Shown here piece by piece: positions 62,331 to 64,000 of a DNA stretch of 64,000 bases. The translations under genes and the position numbers were made by a program. The stretch spans positions 40,251 through 104,250 of the forward strand of contig JAJEKB010017727.1 in NCBI GenBank assembly GCA_022393335.1. The letters run 5' to 3'. The stretch comes from Macrotrachela quadricornifera. Lineage: Eukaryota; Rotifera; Eurotatoria; Philodinida; Philodinidae. The first letter of the stretch is position 1. Every line of letters starts with the position of its first letter. Below the pieces are notes generated by a model that saw only the letters and a list, made by a program, of their open reading frames with translations, was not told the origin of the DNA and did no database searches.

Positions 62331-63819
62331 TCACTATAAAATATTGAACGATAAAAAACAAGCTATATCTATCTAACGTGAAACTTGAACGGTTAAATTT
62401 CAACCCAACAATGTTTTATTCAATCATTGAAGTGAAAGTTTAATTGAACAAATTTCAATTTTATTATGCACATAGCATCTTTCTTGTAGGAAATACCGTG
62501 AAAATATCTGCATGGAACATCTATTTCATCAACAATAAGGGCGGAAACATGCGCACACACAATAAATATCTGATTCGACCTTTAATATTGATAAAAATTC
62601 TAGAGCCACTCAAAGAATCATTGAGCAGAAGCAAAAAGATATAATTTATTTTATTCATAAATTTATAAAGGGCAAAAGAGAATCGAATAATTACGGCAAA
62701 GAAAAGCAAAAGATAATTTTTTTAATATAACATGAGACAATCCTATAGCTACATCAAAAGCGCGAAAGATAAATTTAATTTCCTTCATGAACTTATGAAT
62801 GAAATGAAAGTGCAGCTTTCACACTGCATCATCCCACTAATTCCTTTAGCTTTTTGAGAATGAATAAAAGATATGGAAACAAGTGTGTATATAGAAATGG
62901 ATGTTTGTCGCAGCTATTTGGAAGTGTTAGCTCTCACACACTGTGATGCTGATACTGAAGTATCGGTCACGCAACAAAAGCACTTCGATATAGGTAAATA
63001 TTTCACTTACGTTTCTACTTTTTTTACCGTCACTAATCAAGCTTCTTTTCTTATGTACATAAACGTTTTGAGCAAGAAAGTCATATGCTATGGATAAATG
63101 TTGAGCTCTACACATGACAAGCACAATAAAAAGAAATTCGACTCGTAGAATTTATAGAACTGTCTCATTTCATATATAAATTTGTAAATAAAAAAATTTC
63201 ACCTTTTACTGTTATTTTACATTAGTGTCCGCATTTTTTTCGTCAATTATCGAAGTGATTTTGTGCCGTTGAAGATTCATTTATATTTGAATTTGCATTA
63301 GGCATCTCATGAACATTCTGATCAAAATTTGGTAGGTTTCGATTAGAAAATGATGTATTAAATCAAAACTAAAAAAGCTTTCAGCGCAATCCCTCCGGGA
63401 TTAAAAATGTGAAACACGATACACTCATGATTAGTAATTCTCAAAAATTGGTGTTTTATGTATAACTGGGCATGCTTCCGCATTATTGCTGACCATAGAC
63501 CATAGAACTTCAATGAGAAGATACTCCATTGATATTTTAACTAGACTTGAAATATACATGAACCCTGATAGTATCCTGAAGCTATCTGTTACAATATTGA
63601 TGACTTTAGACCCCGTTTCTCACTCTCTATGAATACCCCAATATCCTGTCTCTAACGGATAATTAATCAATTAGATGTGAATTAATTAATCAGCTTAGGT
63701 GTTGGTCATTATCTGCAGTAGGTATTTAATTAATTAAACATATTTAATTAGTTAAAAACTAATAAAATAATTAATTAATACATTAAGATGTAGGGTACGT
63801 TTTGAGATGGTACTCTTGC

Positions 63820-63955
63820 CTGCCGGTCACGGTCTGTGATGTCTGTCACGCTCTGTAATCTTTGTCACGTCTGTGATGTGCTGTTGCTAAGGGTGTCTGT
63901 CACGTCTGTGACGCTTCGTTGCTAAAGACGTCTGTCACGTCTGTGGGGGGGGGGA
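63820..63955. repeat. GC-rich minisatellite (TGTCACGTCTGTGA units)
   Basis: Variants of CTGTCACGTCTGTG recur at least five times. The last copies form a longer unit of about 50 bp that also contains GTTGCTAA. The array ends in an unbroken run of ten G. The GC content contrasts with the adjoining TTAATTAA-rich stretch. It is close to the window edge, so the array end may be an assembly feature. Confidence 0.7.
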
Positions 63956-64000
63956 GTTAGATTGTTCACGTTGCCACGCGTTTCCTTACTTTATTCAAAA

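Larger units (their letters stand above)
61454..64000. other. Gene-free stretch to the window end
   Basis: No exon supported. The frames at 62444-62644, 62873-63097 and 62927-63124 have no family features. Short repeat clusters at 61600-62330 and 63820-63955 are listed separately. TTAATTAA-rich sequence lies at about 63655-63785. Confidence 0.4.

Overview
The window looks like nuclear DNA of a small invertebrate, most likely a bdelloid rotifer. This is an inference from four things seen here: a very AT-rich sequence with exons somewhat richer in GC; compact animal genes split by many GT-AG introns of about 50-70 bp; an intronless gene almost identical in layout to bacterial YcaC, as is common in bdelloids after horizontal transfer; and varied, mostly short, non-autonomous transposon remnants. 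No operons, CRISPR arrays or rRNA genes are present. A 10-N assembly gap lies at 1753-1762.

Layout. 1-3120: a short hAT-type MITE with a perfect 8-bp target duplication, a histone H1-like tail cut by the gap, and a four-exon PIGP gene (minus). 3743-10404: a fifteen-exon MAGI scaffold gene (minus) with six PDZ domains and the degenerate guanylate-kinase segment but no WW domains, plus an alternative first exon. 11888-13033: an intronless Ser/Asn-rich orphan (minus). 17113-25923: a 28-exon USP7 deubiquitinase (plus) in which one intron lacks the AG acceptor. 26285-27632: a type I membrane protein (minus), tail-to-tail with USP7.

27633-42000 is repeat-rich. It holds a fold-back element (28751-29418), a 5.4-kb element with 0.5-kb terminal inverted repeats that encloses membrane-protein-like fragments, a nested element and an array of alternating inverted repeats (30233-35600), then a leucine-rich-repeat gene whose every LRR is its own 84-bp phase-0 exon on a 139-141-bp period (37207-40104), and finally a non-coding element whose tips carry the heptamer CACAGTG and whose two ends differ by a 10-bp spacer (40337-41816).

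44871-57844 is again gene-dense: TFIIE alpha (minus, intronless, no acidic tail), Ataxin-2 (plus, 14 exons, Lsm-LsmAD-PAM2 and C-terminal polyQ), hexokinase (minus, six exons) and the bacterial-type YcaC hydrolase (minus). 57845-64000 has no convincing gene. It holds a 1.4-kb near-perfect palindrome flanked by TA, a tRNA-like remnant, and short repeat clusters up to a GC-rich minisatellite at the right edge.

The genes do not form one pathway. They are unlinked housekeeping functions: GPI-anchor synthesis, cell-junction scaffolding, ubiquitin removal, transcription initiation, RNA binding and glycolysis. All exon joins below were worked out by hand from splice sites, reading phase and family resemblance; none has transcript support.
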